Origin: Brevibacillus_H sp049846925
GTDB lineage: Bacteria > Bacillota > Bacilli > Brevibacillales > Brevibacillaceae
DNA: 64,000 bases
Assembly: GCF_049846925.1 (NCBI RefSeq)
Contig: NZ_JBNCMT010000020.1
Location: 41,232 to 105,231 of the forward strand
Direction of reading: 5' to 3'
Positions 53,079-62,463 of the stretch are shown piece after piece (position 1 is the first letter of the stretch; each line of letters starts with the position of its first letter). A program made the translations under genes and the position numbers. A model generated the notes under the pieces. It was not told where the DNA came from. It made no database searches and saw nothing but the letters and a program-made list of their open reading frames with translations.

Positions 53079-56000
53079 ATGGATTACGCTGTTTTTGTTA
53101 CGATTGTCATTACTTCATACGTTTGCTTAACTGTATGGTTGAAGCGCATCCTGAAGGCAAGAGGTTATGAACAAAAACAGATTATGGGTCGATCCCAATC
53201 GTTCATCTGGGGCTTGCTTGCTCTCGTTCTTCTCTTTGGCTGGTTTTTTGTCAATCAGGCAGAAGAGGATGAAGTGGCAAAAATCAAGACACCGCTTGAA
53301 GGATTGGCCCCTGTTTTCTCCAAGATTCTGCAGGATGAAGGACATGCTCGTATACAGTTGGATACGCTCCCTTCCGACGCCCTGTATCAGCGAATGTCTG
53401 ACCAAATGATCGAATGGATGAAGCTGTACCCATTTATTGAAAGTGTCTACACGATTCGCAAGCTGCCCGATGGAACGAATGTCTTGGTTGTTTGTCCGGA
53501 AGCTGACCTCAACGATAATGGCAAAATTGACTCGAGATTGGAACTTGCTGTACCGATTGGTGAGACATATCCCAATCAGCTTGCTGAATTGGAGCTGGCA
53601 TTCAAAGGGGAGAGAACGTTACAAGAGACACCGTATACAGATAAATGGGGTACATGGATCAGTTCATTTGCACCAATTTATGATTCCTCTGGTAACGTAG
53701 AATCCGTACTGGGGATCGATTTTGATTACAATGAGTGGAAAGTGCGGATTGCTCATGCCCAGTTGCTTCACATGTACTTCTTGAGTGTTCCGCTAATATT
53801 ATTGATCGGGTCGTATTGGATGGCATTTATGCACAGACTCAATGGCTATCAGATCATGGAAAGTCAACAACGTTACCGCCATTTGTTGAAACAATACCGA
53901 GGATTGATAGATGTATCACCTGATGCCATCATGGTTCATAATGGAAAGTTTCTGTTTGTGAATGAGAAAGGACTGCAACTGATCGGAGCAGAAACGGAAG
54001 ATCAAGTACTCGGGAAAGATGTCCTGGATATTATCCATCCTGATGATAAAGAGATCATTCTCCAAAGAATCAAAGTCATTTACGATACCGGGGAAACTCA
54101 GCCACTGCAAGAAGTCAAGCTGCTTACATTGGATAATCAGATTCGTTACGTTGAAATTGCTTCAATACCCATCAAATATAACGATCATTCTGCAATCCAG
54201 GTGATTGCTAGAGATATTACGGAAAAGAAAAACATGCAGCAGGCCCTGCAAAAAAGTGAAGAGCGATTCCGAAAAATATTTGAAAAGGCCGGAATCGGAA
54301 TTGGATTGCGCAAGAAGTCAGGAGAAGTCATTGAAATCAACCCGGCGTTGGAGAAAATAACTGGATTTACTCGCGAGCAACTAAAACATCTACCGATCTC
54401 CGCTATCTCAGAACCTGTGCAGCCGGAAGATGAGCTTTATGAAGAATTAATTAGTGGGAAAAGAGATTCCTATCAAGTTGAAAAATTATATTATCGCCCG
54501 GACGGACAAGTTGTCTTGGGAATTCTTACCGTCTCCCTGTTTCCTTCTGAAGATCAAACAGAAGATTATATCATCGGGCTCGTTGTAGATATTACAGAAC
54601 AAAAAGAGATGCAAAAACAGTTAAGAGACAGTGAAGAAAGGTATCGTACGCTTGTCGATTATTCACCGAATGCCATTGTCGTTCACGATGGGGAAAGTTT
54701 TCTCTTTGTGAATCCTGCATGTGTAACGATCTTGGGCGCATCCTTCCATGATGAATTGATCGGACAGCCGATCATGGAGCGAATTCATCCAAACTATCGA
54801 AAATTCTCACAAGAGCGGTTGGAACTGTTACAGAAAGAAGCAAAGGCTTTGGATTGGAGCGAAGAGAAGTTCATTCGTATGGATGGAACAGTTATTGATG
54901 TAGAGGTCATGTCAACTCCATTTATTTATGAAGGCAAGCCTGTCATGCAGACAATCTTTCGAGACATCTCGGAGAAGAAGAAAGCAGAAGAAGCGTTGCA
55001 CAAAGTTCAGGAGCAGTACCGTTCCGTTGTGGAACACGTGAAGGAAGTAATCTTCCAAACCGATGAACAAGGACACTGGACGTTTTTAAATCCTGCCTGG
55101 GAGGAGATCTCCGGGTTTCCCATTGCAGAAAGCTTAGGTACTTCCCTCCTTGCCTATTTGCATCCTGACGACAGGGAACGCAATCAACAGTTATTCCTGC
55201 CATTGATTGAAAAGAAACAGGATTACTGCCGACAGGAAATTCGCCTCCTGACGAGACAGGGAGGATTCCGGTGGATCGAGGTTTTTGCCCGTCTGACACG
55301 GGATGAACTAGGCCAAGTGATTGGTACATCGGGCACACTCAATGACGTGACCCAACGCAAAGAGGCTGAGGATGAGATACGGAGAAGTGAGGAGCGTTTC
55401 CGTTTGTTAACGGAGTATTCGAGTGATCTGATTACCTTGATTGATGGTAAAGGAAAAATACTCTATGCCTCTCCTGCTTGTGAAGAAATTCTGCAGTATA
55501 AGGCAGAAACCGTTGTCGGGGATGATCTGGAAAAGTATATCCATCCCGATGATTATGAAATGGTAAGGGAACATGCCAACAAGATGGTTCGGGATGATTA
55601 CAGCGTCCTTACCTATCGGGTAAAGCGAAACGACGGAGAATATGTCTGGATTGAATCGTCTATCAAATTGTGGAACAAAGATGATCAACAGGATATACAG
55701 TATATTTCGGTCAATCGAAATATTCATGAACGCAAGCTGGCAGAACGAAAATTGCAAGAGGCAAATGAATTGTTGCAGCAACTGTCTACTATTGATGGGT
55801 TGACAGGTGTTTCCAATCGGCGTACCTTTGATGAGAAGATCACTATTGAATGGAATCGCTCCTTGAGACACTCATCTCCTTTGTCCTTGATTATGATGGA
55901 CATTGATTTTTTCAAGGCGTATAACGATACTTACGGCCATCAAGGCGGAGATGAATGTTTGAAAATCGTAGCTTCCACAATAAAAAATTCAGTTGAACGA

Positions 56001-56330
56001 TCTGCGGATATCGTCTGCCGTTATGGAGGAGAAGAGTTCGTGGCGATCCTGCCAGATACGGATGAACCAGGAGCAAAGCAGGTCGCTGAAAATATCAGGG
56101 CGGCCATTGAAGCGTTAGAGATCCCGCACATTGGTTCCAAAATAGCCAGCTATGTTACCTTGAGTCTAGGTACTGCTACGATGGTACCAATTATTAACGC
56201 TCAGCCTTCTGATCTAGTAGAAGCAGCTGACAAGGCACTCTACCATGCTAAACAGAGAGGTAGAAATCAGGTGCGTTCCTACGAAAGTACTTTTCATGAT
56301 GAATCCCAAGATAATCAAAATAGAAGATGA
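53079..56330 (+). CDS. Membrane multi-PAS diguanylate cyclase
   Basis: 1083 residues, ATG behind AAGGAGATG. Two N-terminal hydrophobic segments, the second about 43-60, then a roughly 180-residue extracytoplasmic sensor region (about 65-225, ASFAPIYDSSGNVESVLGIDFDYNEWK, Cache-like) and another helix (about 228-248). Five PAS-like domains follow (about 270-900), several ending in DITE/DISEKK. The GGDEF domain (about 910-1075) has DGLTGVSNRRTFDEKI, the active loop YGGEEF and an RxxD inhibitory site (RSAD) five residues before it. Makes c-di-GMP with product feedback. Its mRNA begins with a candidate c-di-GMP-sensing riboswitch. No EAL domain. Confidence 0.9.
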   Translation: MDYAVFVTIVITSYVCLTVWLKRILKARGYEQKQIMGRSQSFIWGLLALVLLFGWFFVNQAEEDEVAKIKTPLEGLAPVFSKILQDEGHARIQLDTLPSDALYQRMSDQMIEWMKLYPFIESVYTIRKLPDGTNVLVVCPEADLNDNGKIDSRLELAVPIGETYPNQLAELELAFKGERTLQETPYTDKWGTWISSFAPIYDSSGNVESVLGIDFDYNEWKVRIAHAQLLHMYFLSVPLILLIGSYWMAFMHRLNGYQIMESQQRYRHLLKQYRGLIDVSPDAIMVHNGKFLFVNEKGLQLIGAETEDQVLGKDVLDIIHPDDKEIILQRIKVIYDTGETQPLQEVKLLTLDNQIRYVEIASIPIKYNDHSAIQVIARDITEKKNMQQALQKSEERFRKIFEKAGIGIGLRKKSGEVIEINPALEKITGFTREQLKHLPISAISEPVQPEDELYEELISGKRDSYQVEKLYYRPDGQVVLGILTVSLFPSEDQTEDYIIGLVVDITEQKEMQKQLRDSEERYRTLVDYSPNAIVVHDGESFLFVNPACVTILGASFHDELIGQPIMERIHPNYRKFSQERLELLQKEAKALDWSEEKFIRMDGTVIDVEVMSTPFIYEGKPVMQTIFRDISEKKKAEEALHKVQEQYRSVVEHVKEVIFQTDEQGHWTFLNPAWEEISGFPIAESLGTSLLAYLHPDDRERNQQLFLPLIEKKQDYCRQEIRLLTRQGGFRWIEVFARLTRDELGQVIGTSGTLNDVTQRKEAEDEIRRSEERFRLLTEYSSDLITLIDGKGKILYASPACEEILQYKAETVVGDDLEKYIHPDDYEMVREHANKMVRDDYSVLTYRVKRNDGEYVWIESSIKLWNKDDQQDIQYISVNRNIHERKLAERKLQEANELLQQLSTIDGLTGVSNRRTFDEKITIEWNRSLRHSSPLSLIMMDIDFFKAYNDTYGHQGGDECLKIVASTIKNSVERSADIVCRYGGEEFVAILPDTDEPGAKQVAENIRAAIEALEIPHIGSKIASYVTLSLGTATMVPIINAQPSDLVEAADKALYHAKQRGRNQVRSYESTFHDESQDNQNRR

Positions 56331-56350
56331 ACGAGTCAATATTTGAGGCC

Positions 56351-56449
56351 ATGCTAACAGATTCATTCCAGGTCAGCTACAGCGAGGCTGATCAAGCACT
56401 CTACGATTCCAAGAAAAATGGACGCAATTGCATTACGGTAGTCGACTAG
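56351..56449 (+). pseudogene. Fragment of a GGDEF-domain C-terminus
   Basis: Short frame ending SEADQALYDSKKNGRNCITVVD then stop. This is the characteristic last helix of GGDEF domains (ADKALYxAKxxGRNxV). No start signal or remaining domain. Leftover of a second cyclase gene or of a tandem duplication of the upstream one. Confidence 0.7.
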
Positions 56450-56509
56450 ACAATGCGATTAAACAAAGGGAAAAAAACAGTGGAACCAAATGGAGGAAGG
56501 GGAAAAAAC

Positions 56510-57007
56510 ATGGCTCAGGAGATTTGGACAAGAGAAGACGGATTTTTTATTTCGATGGAAAAACAGTACCTGGATCGCAGTTTGATCCACAACTTTTTAA
56601 GTGAACATTCGTACTGGGCAAAAGGAATTGCCAGAGAGTTGGTTGAGAAATGCATTGAAAACTCGGCAGTATGCTATGGAATTTATCAGGGAAATCCCGC
56701 AGAGGATCCGCAAGCGAAACAGGTAGGGTTCGCCCGGGTCGTATCAGATTTCGTTCGCTTTTCCTGGTTGGGAGATGTTTTTGTCCTTCCAGAATATCGT
56801 GGACTCGAACTGGGAAAATGGCTGGTTGGCGTGATTGTGGAGCACCCGTATTTGAAGGGAACCTCGTTTAATCTGGGAACAGCCGATGCCCATACCCTGT
56901 ACAATAAATTCGGGTTTGCTGCTTTGGATAAGCCGGAAAACAGGTTGGCACGCCCGCTTAACTGGGATTTGGTTAATTCCGCTTATCAACTGCAGAATAA
57001 AGCATGA
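56510..57007 (+). CDS. GNAT family N-acetyltransferase
   Basis: 165 residues from ATG 56510, placed by GGAGGAAGGGG; the frame opens at 56453. GNAT fold: Y.DRSLIHNFLSEHSYWAKGI at the start (a subgroup signature), QVGFARVVSDFVRFSWLGDVFVLPEYRGLELGKWLV holds the acetyl-CoA loop (RGLELGK, about 98-104), and HTLYNKFGF near the end. Substrate unknown. Confidence 0.8.
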   Translation: MAQEIWTREDGFFISMEKQYLDRSLIHNFLSEHSYWAKGIARELVEKCIENSAVCYGIYQGNPAEDPQAKQVGFARVVSDFVRFSWLGDVFVLPEYRGLELGKWLVGVIVEHPYLKGTSFNLGTADAHTLYNKFGFAALDKPENRLARPLNWDLVNSAYQLQNKA

Positions 57008-57025
57008 TCGAATCGAGGTGAGCTT

Positions 57026-57318
57026 ATGATGACAAATCAGACGATTGCTTTAGAACCGATTGGTTATGTTGTCGAGGGGCGCTCTGAAGTGAAGGATGAC
57101 TTCTGGGGAAAGCGCGACCAAACCTGCTTGGGCTGTCCCGCTGCAAAATCATCAAGGTTGACGGACTGAAAATAACTGTACAAGCCCTGGATGCGGTTAA
57201 AGATTCCCCGGTCCTGGATATAAAACCATATCTAGCAGAATTCGGGCCAATTGGGGAAGTCAAGCAGCCTGCATGGTCACATGAGCTGATGCGAAATTAT
57301 TATTTGGACGAAAATTGA
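57026..57318 (+). pseudogene. Broken TrmO/TsaA-like methyltransferase gene
   Basis: Begins normally (ribosome site GAGGTG, MMTNQTIALEPIGYVVEGRSEVKDDFWG), then changes frame near 57115 and continues as RPNLLGLSRCKIIKVDGLKITVQALDAVKDSPVLDIKPYLAEFGP. About 70 central residues of the TsaA/TrmO fold (tRNA N6-methyltransferase family) are missing at the joint. Internal deletion plus frameshift, so not functional. Confidence 0.75.
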
Positions 57319-57447
57319 GCAGAATCAACCGATTAATTGTCATTTTTACGATTTCGATTATAAAAAATAAAACAATTGAGGTATAATAGTTTCTTGTGAA
57401 GGAAGGCAGTTATACCTATTTTGAGCATTGAAAGAGAGTGGAACAGT

Positions 57448-58167
57448 ATGGGTCGTAAGTGGAACAATATTAAAGAAAAAAAAGCATCAAAAGATGCAGG
57501 CACAAGTCGTATATACGCTAAGTTTGGAAAAGAAATTTATGTAGCAGCGAAGCAAGGTGAACCAAACCCGGAATCCAACCGTGCATTAAAGGTAGTTCTA
57601 GAGCGTGCGAAAACCTATAATGTTCCCAAAGCCATTATTGACCGCGCCATTGAAAAAGCAAAAGGCAATTCAGATGAGACCTATGTGGAACTTCGTTATG
57701 AAGGCTTCGGACCAAATGGCTCCATGGTAATTGTCGATGCTTTGACAAATAACGTGAACCGCACAGCACCAGAAGTACGTGCGGCATTCAATAAAAACGG
57801 TGGAAACATGGGCGTAAGTGGATCAGTTGCCTATATGTTTGATGCTACCGCTGTAATCGGTGTAGATGGAAAAACAGGAGAAGAAGCGCTTGAAATTCTG
57901 ATGGAAGCAGATGTAGACGTGCGTGACATTCTCGAAGAAGATAATTCGGTTATCGTTTATGCGGAACCTGATCAGTTCCATGCGGTGCAAGAGGCATTCA
58001 AGAATGCTGGTGTTACGGAATTTAGCGTTGCTGAACTTTCCATGCTTGCACAAAACGAAGTAACACTTTCAGAAGACGTTCAAGCACAATTTGAAAAACT
58101 GATTGATGCCCTGGAAGATTTGGACGATGTGCAGCAGGTGTATCATAACGTTGATTTAGGCGAATAA
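57448..58167 (+). CDS. YebC/PmpR-family protein (YeeI subgroup)
   Basis: 239 residues from ATG 57448 (MGRKWNNIKEKKASKDA, the family start); a TTG at 57421 would add nine residues. Three-domain YebC fold with SRIYAKFGKEIYVAAKQGEPNPESN (about 19-43), PKAIIDRAIEKAKG, YEGFGPNGSMVIVDALTNNVNRTA and GGNMGVSGSVAYMFD. Long described as transcription regulators; recent work on the family points to a role at the ribosome on difficult peptide sequences. A TATAAT -10 lies near 57382 with a poor -35. Confidence 0.9.
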   Translation: MGRKWNNIKEKKASKDAGTSRIYAKFGKEIYVAAKQGEPNPESNRALKVVLERAKTYNVPKAIIDRAIEKAKGNSDETYVELRYEGFGPNGSMVIVDALTNNVNRTAPEVRAAFNKNGGNMGVSGSVAYMFDATAVIGVDGKTGEEALEILMEADVDVRDILEEDNSVIVYAEPDQFHAVQEAFKNAGVTEFSVAELSMLAQNEVTLSEDVQAQFEKLIDALEDLDDVQQVYHNVDLGE

Positions 58168-58175
58168 TCGCTAGG

Positions 58176-58215
58176 AAGCAGACCTTTGTTTTGAGACAAG
58201 CGTCTGCTTTTCTTT
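58176..58215 (+). terminator. Intrinsic terminator
   Basis: AAGCAGAC / GTCTGCTT outer stem with extra inner pairing (CTTTGT / ACAAG), then TTCTTTTTT. Confidence 0.75.
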
Positions 58216-58252
58216 TTTATAGTAGAATCTCGATATAGGGGAGGGAGAAATC

Positions 58253-58798
58253 ATGATCATAATGATCAATGGGGCGTTTGGTGTTGGGAAGACGACGGTT
58301 GCACAGAAGCTGTTAACTCGTCTGGAAAATAGCATGCTGTACGATCCGGAAATCGTCGGGTTTATGCTTCGGGCCATCATAACCGAAGATGTGAAAAAAC
58401 CAGAAGAAAAGACCGAGGACTTTCAGGATCTGACACTCTGGCGAGAACTGACGGTGGACGTTGCGAAATCGCTCGTCAGGCACTACAACAAAAATCTGAT
58501 TGTCCCGATGACGATCTGCAATCAGGCGTATTTCGAGTACATACGCAAAGGATTTCAGGAAATTGATGAACAAACATTTCATTTTTGCCTGATTGCGAGT
58601 GAGCAAACGATCCATGAACGTCTGCGAAAGCGGGGTGAGGCAGAAGGAAATTGGTGTTTTCAGCAGACAAAGAGGTGTGTAGAGGCTTTTACCGAACCAT
58701 GCTTTGATGAGCGAATTCCTGTAGATCATGTGAATGCTGACGAGGTTGTTGATACAATTGTAGCAAATCTTACGAATGGGAGGAAACATTGCGAGTAA
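58253..58798 (+). CDS. TmrB-like P-loop NTPase
   Basis: 181 residues, ATG behind GGGGAGGGAG. P-loop NGAFGVGKTT (residues 6-15), then LYDPEIVGFMLRAI and NLIVPMTICNQAYFEYI, H..LIASEQTIHERLRKRGEAEGNWCFQQTKRCVEAF. This pattern closely follows TmrB of Bacillus subtilis, an ATP-binding protein giving tunicamycin resistance. Could equally be a related nucleoside/small-molecule kinase. Its 3' end overlaps the WYL regulator by 10 bases, so they form one operon. Confidence 0.7.
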   Translation: MIIMINGAFGVGKTTVAQKLLTRLENSMLYDPEIVGFMLRAIITEDVKKPEEKTEDFQDLTLWRELTVDVAKSLVRHYNKNLIVPMTICNQAYFEYIRKGFQEIDEQTFHFCLIASEQTIHERLRKRGEAEGNWCFQQTKRCVEAFTEPCFDERIPVDHVNADEVVDTIVANLTNGRKHCE

Positions 58799-59712
58799 AC
58801 CGATTGCTGTCCATGCTACTGATCATCTCAAAGAAACGACTGGTTACCGGCAAAGAGCTTTCCGAACATTTTGAAGTATCCGTCCGAACGATTTATCGTG
58901 ATATTGAAAAAATAAGTGAAGCCGGCATCCCGATTGCCTCCCTTGGTGGAAAGGGAGGGGGCTACTACATCATGGAAAACTATAGTATCGATAATTTGTT
59001 TCTTAATAAAAAGGAAGCTCAAACCTTCTTGTCCGTCATGGGAAACCTGAATTTTTTGTTTGGAAAAAATACGGTCTTTAATGACATCATTATGAAGTTC
59101 GAGAACACGTATAAGCAAAAAGGAAAAAACACCGATAAGCTGACGATCAATATGTCTCATTTTCATATGGAAAATGAACTAAAGGAGTATCTTTCCTTGA
59201 TGGATCATTGTATAGAGGAAAGCAGGCTCATGATTTTTGAGTACTGGAATCGAAAGATGGAGTATGAAGAGAGAACGGTGGAACCGATCCAACTCTCCTT
59301 TTCCAGTGGTCATTGGTATCTGTCTGCTTTTTGCAGGAACCGAAATGACTATCGAAGATTCAAGCTGGTGCGGGTTCGCAATCCTCGGATAGGCACTGAA
59401 TTCAACAAGAGGGCACTTACGCAAGCAGAAATAAACCAAATCTATCGGGAAAGCTATCTCAGGGGAAGTATTTTGGTCACCTTAAAGTTTTCCAAACAGA
59501 TCGGTGAGCATTTGATTGAACATTTTAGCAGAGACTGTATTACTCAAACTGAGGATGATGCGTTCCTTGTCGTTGATCAGTTTCCCTATGATGATGGCCT
59601 GATCAAGTTCATTTTGAGCTTCGGCAAAGAATGTGAAGTACTGGAGCCACTCTATTTGCGAGAGGCAACCCAGAACTATTTAGAAGAATTAGTACGCAAA
59701 TACAATGACTGA
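58789..59712 (+). CDS. WYL-domain transcriptional regulator (YafY family)
   Basis: 307 residues, TTG start behind GGGAGG. N-terminal DeoR-type winged HTH (about 1-60: LVTGKELSEHFEVSVRTIYRDIEKISEAGIPI), then the WYL domain (about 140-230: LMIFEYWNRKMEYEERTVEPIQL...HWYLSAFCRNRNDYRRFKLVRV) and a WCX-like C-terminal part. Such proteins bind a small ligand or nucleic acid through WYL and control neighbouring genes. Translationally coupled to the TmrB-like gene. Confidence 0.88.
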   Translation: MRVNRLLSMLLIISKKRLVTGKELSEHFEVSVRTIYRDIEKISEAGIPIASLGGKGGGYYIMENYSIDNLFLNKKEAQTFLSVMGNLNFLFGKNTVFNDIIMKFENTYKQKGKNTDKLTINMSHFHMENELKEYLSLMDHCIEESRLMIFEYWNRKMEYEERTVEPIQLSFSSGHWYLSAFCRNRNDYRRFKLVRVRNPRIGTEFNKRALTQAEINQIYRESYLRGSILVTLKFSKQIGEHLIEHFSRDCITQTEDDAFLVVDQFPYDDGLIKFILSFGKECEVLEPLYLREATQNYLEELVRKYND

Positions 59713-59735
59713 CACAATGGTGTCAGTCTATTTGT
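59707..59735 (+). terminator. Intrinsic terminator overlapping the stop codon
   Basis: GACTGACAC-AATG-GTGTCAGTC perfect 9-bp stem, followed by TATTTGTTTT. The WYL gene's stop lies inside the 5' arm. Confidence 0.75.
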
Positions 59736-59789
59736 TTTAGAATCTCCTTATAACAACCGTGAAGGGTATCAGTAAGGAGAGATGCAGTC

Positions 59790-60542
59790 GTGCAAAAACA
59801 GGAACTAGCAGAGGGAATGATCCTCTATACATTCGAACCAGATCCGGGAAGACATTTCGGCTACAATATCATTGCTCTCATCGACGAAAAGAGAGCCCTT
59901 TTGATCGATACGGGCTATGAACGGCACGCAATTCAAGTGCTTCAAGATCTCCAAAACCAGGGAGTCGTCATCGAGGAAGTAGTCTTGTCGCATTTTCATA
60001 ATGACCATATGTTTGGATTGAAGGTGTTGCCTGATGTGTCAGTGACAGGAAGCAGTCGTTACAGGACAACACTTGATTTATGGACACCACCAGAAGAACA
60101 AGGTCAATTTATTCCCAAGACGCTTGTTGAAGGAACAGCAGAAATCAACTTTGGAAAGCATCATCTGCTTCTCTCGGTATTCCCCGGCCATTCGGAATGT
60201 ACCATGCTGATCCAAATAAACCAAGAATACCTGCACATTGCGGATGAAATCATGTTTTCAAATGACGGAGAACCGCTGCTTCCATCGGTTGATTTCCGTA
60301 GTTCCGTTGCACGCCACCGGGAGTCATTGGAGAAATTACAGGCATACAGTTATTTGACGATGATTCCAGCTCATGGAAGAGTATTTCAAGGAAAGGAAAC
60401 GATAGAAAGAGAGATTACTAACAGGCTCGTCTATTTGCAAGCCATTGAGTCTAGTACTAGACAACTCACCTATGAAGAGGCTACAGCCCAATGCGATTGT
60501 GAATTTCTACATCCGGAGTGGTTCAAAAATGCATATCGGTAG
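59790..60542 (+). CDS. MBL-fold metallo-hydrolase
   Basis: 250 residues, GTG start behind AAGGAGAG. Metal motif SHFHNDHMFG (HxHxDH, about 67-76), then PGHSECTMLIQ, HIADEIMF and IPAHGRVF complete the dinuclear site. Belongs to the glyoxalase II-like MBL group; substrate unknown. Only loosely related to the MBL protein at 11135. Separated from the WYL operon by a terminator. Confidence 0.8.
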   Translation: MQKQELAEGMILYTFEPDPGRHFGYNIIALIDEKRALLIDTGYERHAIQVLQDLQNQGVVIEEVVLSHFHNDHMFGLKVLPDVSVTGSSRYRTTLDLWTPPEEQGQFIPKTLVEGTAEINFGKHHLLLSVFPGHSECTMLIQINQEYLHIADEIMFSNDGEPLLPSVDFRSSVARHRESLEKLQAYSYLTMIPAHGRVFQGKETIEREITNRLVYLQAIESSTRQLTYEEATAQCDCEFLHPEWFKNAYR

Positions 60543-60557
60543 GGAAAAAACTTCAAG

Positions 60558-60710
60558 TTAATACTTTATTTTCTTCGTTTTCCCACCAATCAGAAACCAA
60601 AAAATGACCGGAGACAGCAGGTTGGCTGCAAAAACAAAGGTGACGAACGACCAGATCAACCATTTTGTATTTAGGACATTGATATAAAACCACGAATGAT
60701 AGAAATCCAT
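60558..60710 (-). CDS. Small membrane protein, 50 aa
   Basis: ATG at 60710 was chosen because AGAAGGGTGGG lies 7 bases upstream; the frame extends to 60761 without a site. One long hydrophobic helix (TKWLIWSFVTFVFAANLLSPVIFWFLI) and a basic tail (GGKTKKIKY). No family recognised. Convergent with the MBL gene, divergent from the second ger operon. Confidence 0.45.
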   Translation of the reverse strand: MDFYHSWFYINVLNTKWLIWSFVTFVFAANLLSPVIFWFLIGGKTKKIKY

Positions 60711-60846
60711 GAAAACCCACCCTTCTGCCTCATCCACGTCGTTTCTACCCATCATATCCATTTCAGTGTGCTACCAGTCGTTTAATGGGAATAATTTCTA
60801 ACGGCATAGGAAATAAAAGGGATAAAGCAGATAAAAGAGGTTATCT

Positions 60847-62463
60847 ATGCAAAACAATATCATCGAACTCCTGCATCGGGATTTTGACCCCGAATTACAA
60901 AAGAATAAAGAAACGTTGCGAGAAATACTGAATGAAAGTGCTGATTTGGTAAAACGAGAGTTTGTGTTTCACGGAAAATCAGATGTCCCAGGAATATGCT
61001 TGTTTGTTGACGGGCTGGTAGACAGCAAGCAGATTGATACCGCCTTAAAATCGTTGGTGCTCTATGCCGAAGAATTGGATCAACATGTGCACGAAGAAGC
61101 TGATTTGGAAGCGATCCGTTTGCACATTTTGACAAAACCTTCTGCAATGACAGTCCGCTCATTTAAAGAAGCCATTGAAGCAATCCTGTCTGGAGATACG
61201 CTGATTTTGCTGGATGGGTGCGAGAAGGGTTTACTTTTTTCCAGCCGTCAGTGGGAAAAAAGAGGGGTAGAAGAGCCGCCTTCTGAGACAGTGATCCGTG
61301 GGCCAAGGGACGGATTTACAGAAAATATCAGAGTGAACACTTCACTGGTACGCAGACGTATCAAGGATCCTGCCCTGCGCATTGAGAGTATGAAGGTGGG
61401 CAAAAAATCGAGAACGGACATCAATATTGCCTATATAAAAGGGACTGTGAAAGAAGGTCTGGTAGACGAAGTCACAAACAGATTGCAGCGGATAAAAATA
61501 GATGCCGTCCTCGAAAGCGGTTATATTGAGGAATTGATCGAAGACGCTCCGCTCTCACCATTGCCTACGATTCAAAGCACAGAGAGACCCGATAAAGTAG
61601 CTGCTGCCTTGCTTGAAGGAAGAGTGGCGATATTTGTTGACAATACGCCATTTGTCTTGATTGTTCCAACGTCTTTCTGGCAGTACATTCAAGCTACCGA
61701 TGATTATTATTCACGGTACTGGGTTGGATCGTTTTTTCGGCTGATTCGCTATTTCGCACTGGCAATCAGCCTGACGTTGCCTTCTATCTATGTACTGCTA
61801 GCTACCTTTCATCAGGAAATGATTCCTACCACCCTTGCCCTGACGATCGCCTCAGGTCGCGAGGTTGTTCCGTTTCCAGCCTTATTTGAGGCGGTTGTTA
61901 TGGAGCTTGTCTTTGAATTAATGAGAGAAGCGGGATTGCGAATGCCCAAACAAATCGGTTCTGCCATCAGTATTGTCGGTTCTCTGGTAATCGGGCAAGC
62001 AGCCGTGCAAGCTGGTATTGTAGGACCTACCATCCTGATTATCGTCGCTATTACGGCGATTGCTTCATTCGCAATCCCAAACTACGCTGCATCATTTTCC
62101 ATTCGAATTCTACGCTTCCCCTTATTACTTGCGTCAGGAACCATGGGACTGGTCGGGTTTGGATCCGTGTTTTCCATTATCATTTTACATGCGTTGTCCA
62201 TACGCTCTTTTGGAGAGTCCTACCTGGCACCAGCAACACCTTTTCGCCCGAGTGATCAGAAAGACATTTTATTGCGACTGCCCTGGTGGAGTCTCACAAA
62301 ATTACCGCAAATGGCAGAAGGTGATGAACAGCGAATGGGTGACAATCAAATGCCGAAACCACCATCACAACAGAATAACAATAACAATACCGATACTTCT
62401 TCCTGGGGGAATTTGCGGTCCAAATTGAAACGTCATAAGGAGAATTCAGAGGATGACAAATAA
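60847..62463 (+). CDS. Spore germination receptor A subunit (GerA family), second operon
   Basis: 538 residues, ATG behind AGAGGTTAT. Same layout as the protein at 35065 but clearly divergent. The N-terminal half includes NTSLVRRRIKDPALRIESMKVGKKSRTDINIAYIKG; then STERPDKVAAALLEGRVAIFVDNTPF, YYSRYWVGSFFRLIRYF, PFPALFEAVVMELVFELMREAGLRMP and SLVIGQAAVQAGIV. The C-terminal tail is Asn-rich (residues about 511-520). Base composition is closer to the window average than the 35065 copy. Confidence 0.92.
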   Translation: MQNNIIELLHRDFDPELQKNKETLREILNESADLVKREFVFHGKSDVPGICLFVDGLVDSKQIDTALKSLVLYAEELDQHVHEEADLEAIRLHILTKPSAMTVRSFKEAIEAILSGDTLILLDGCEKGLLFSSRQWEKRGVEEPPSETVIRGPRDGFTENIRVNTSLVRRRIKDPALRIESMKVGKKSRTDINIAYIKGTVKEGLVDEVTNRLQRIKIDAVLESGYIEELIEDAPLSPLPTIQSTERPDKVAAALLEGRVAIFVDNTPFVLIVPTSFWQYIQATDDYYSRYWVGSFFRLIRYFALAISLTLPSIYVLLATFHQEMIPTTLALTIASGREVVPFPALFEAVVMELVFELMREAGLRMPKQIGSAISIVGSLVIGQAAVQAGIVGPTILIIVAITAIASFAIPNYAASFSIRILRFPLLLASGTMGLVGFGSVFSIIILHALSIRSFGESYLAPATPFRPSDQKDILLRLPWWSLTKLPQMAEGDEQRMGDNQMPKPPSQQNNNNNTDTSSWGNLRSKLKRHKENSEDDK

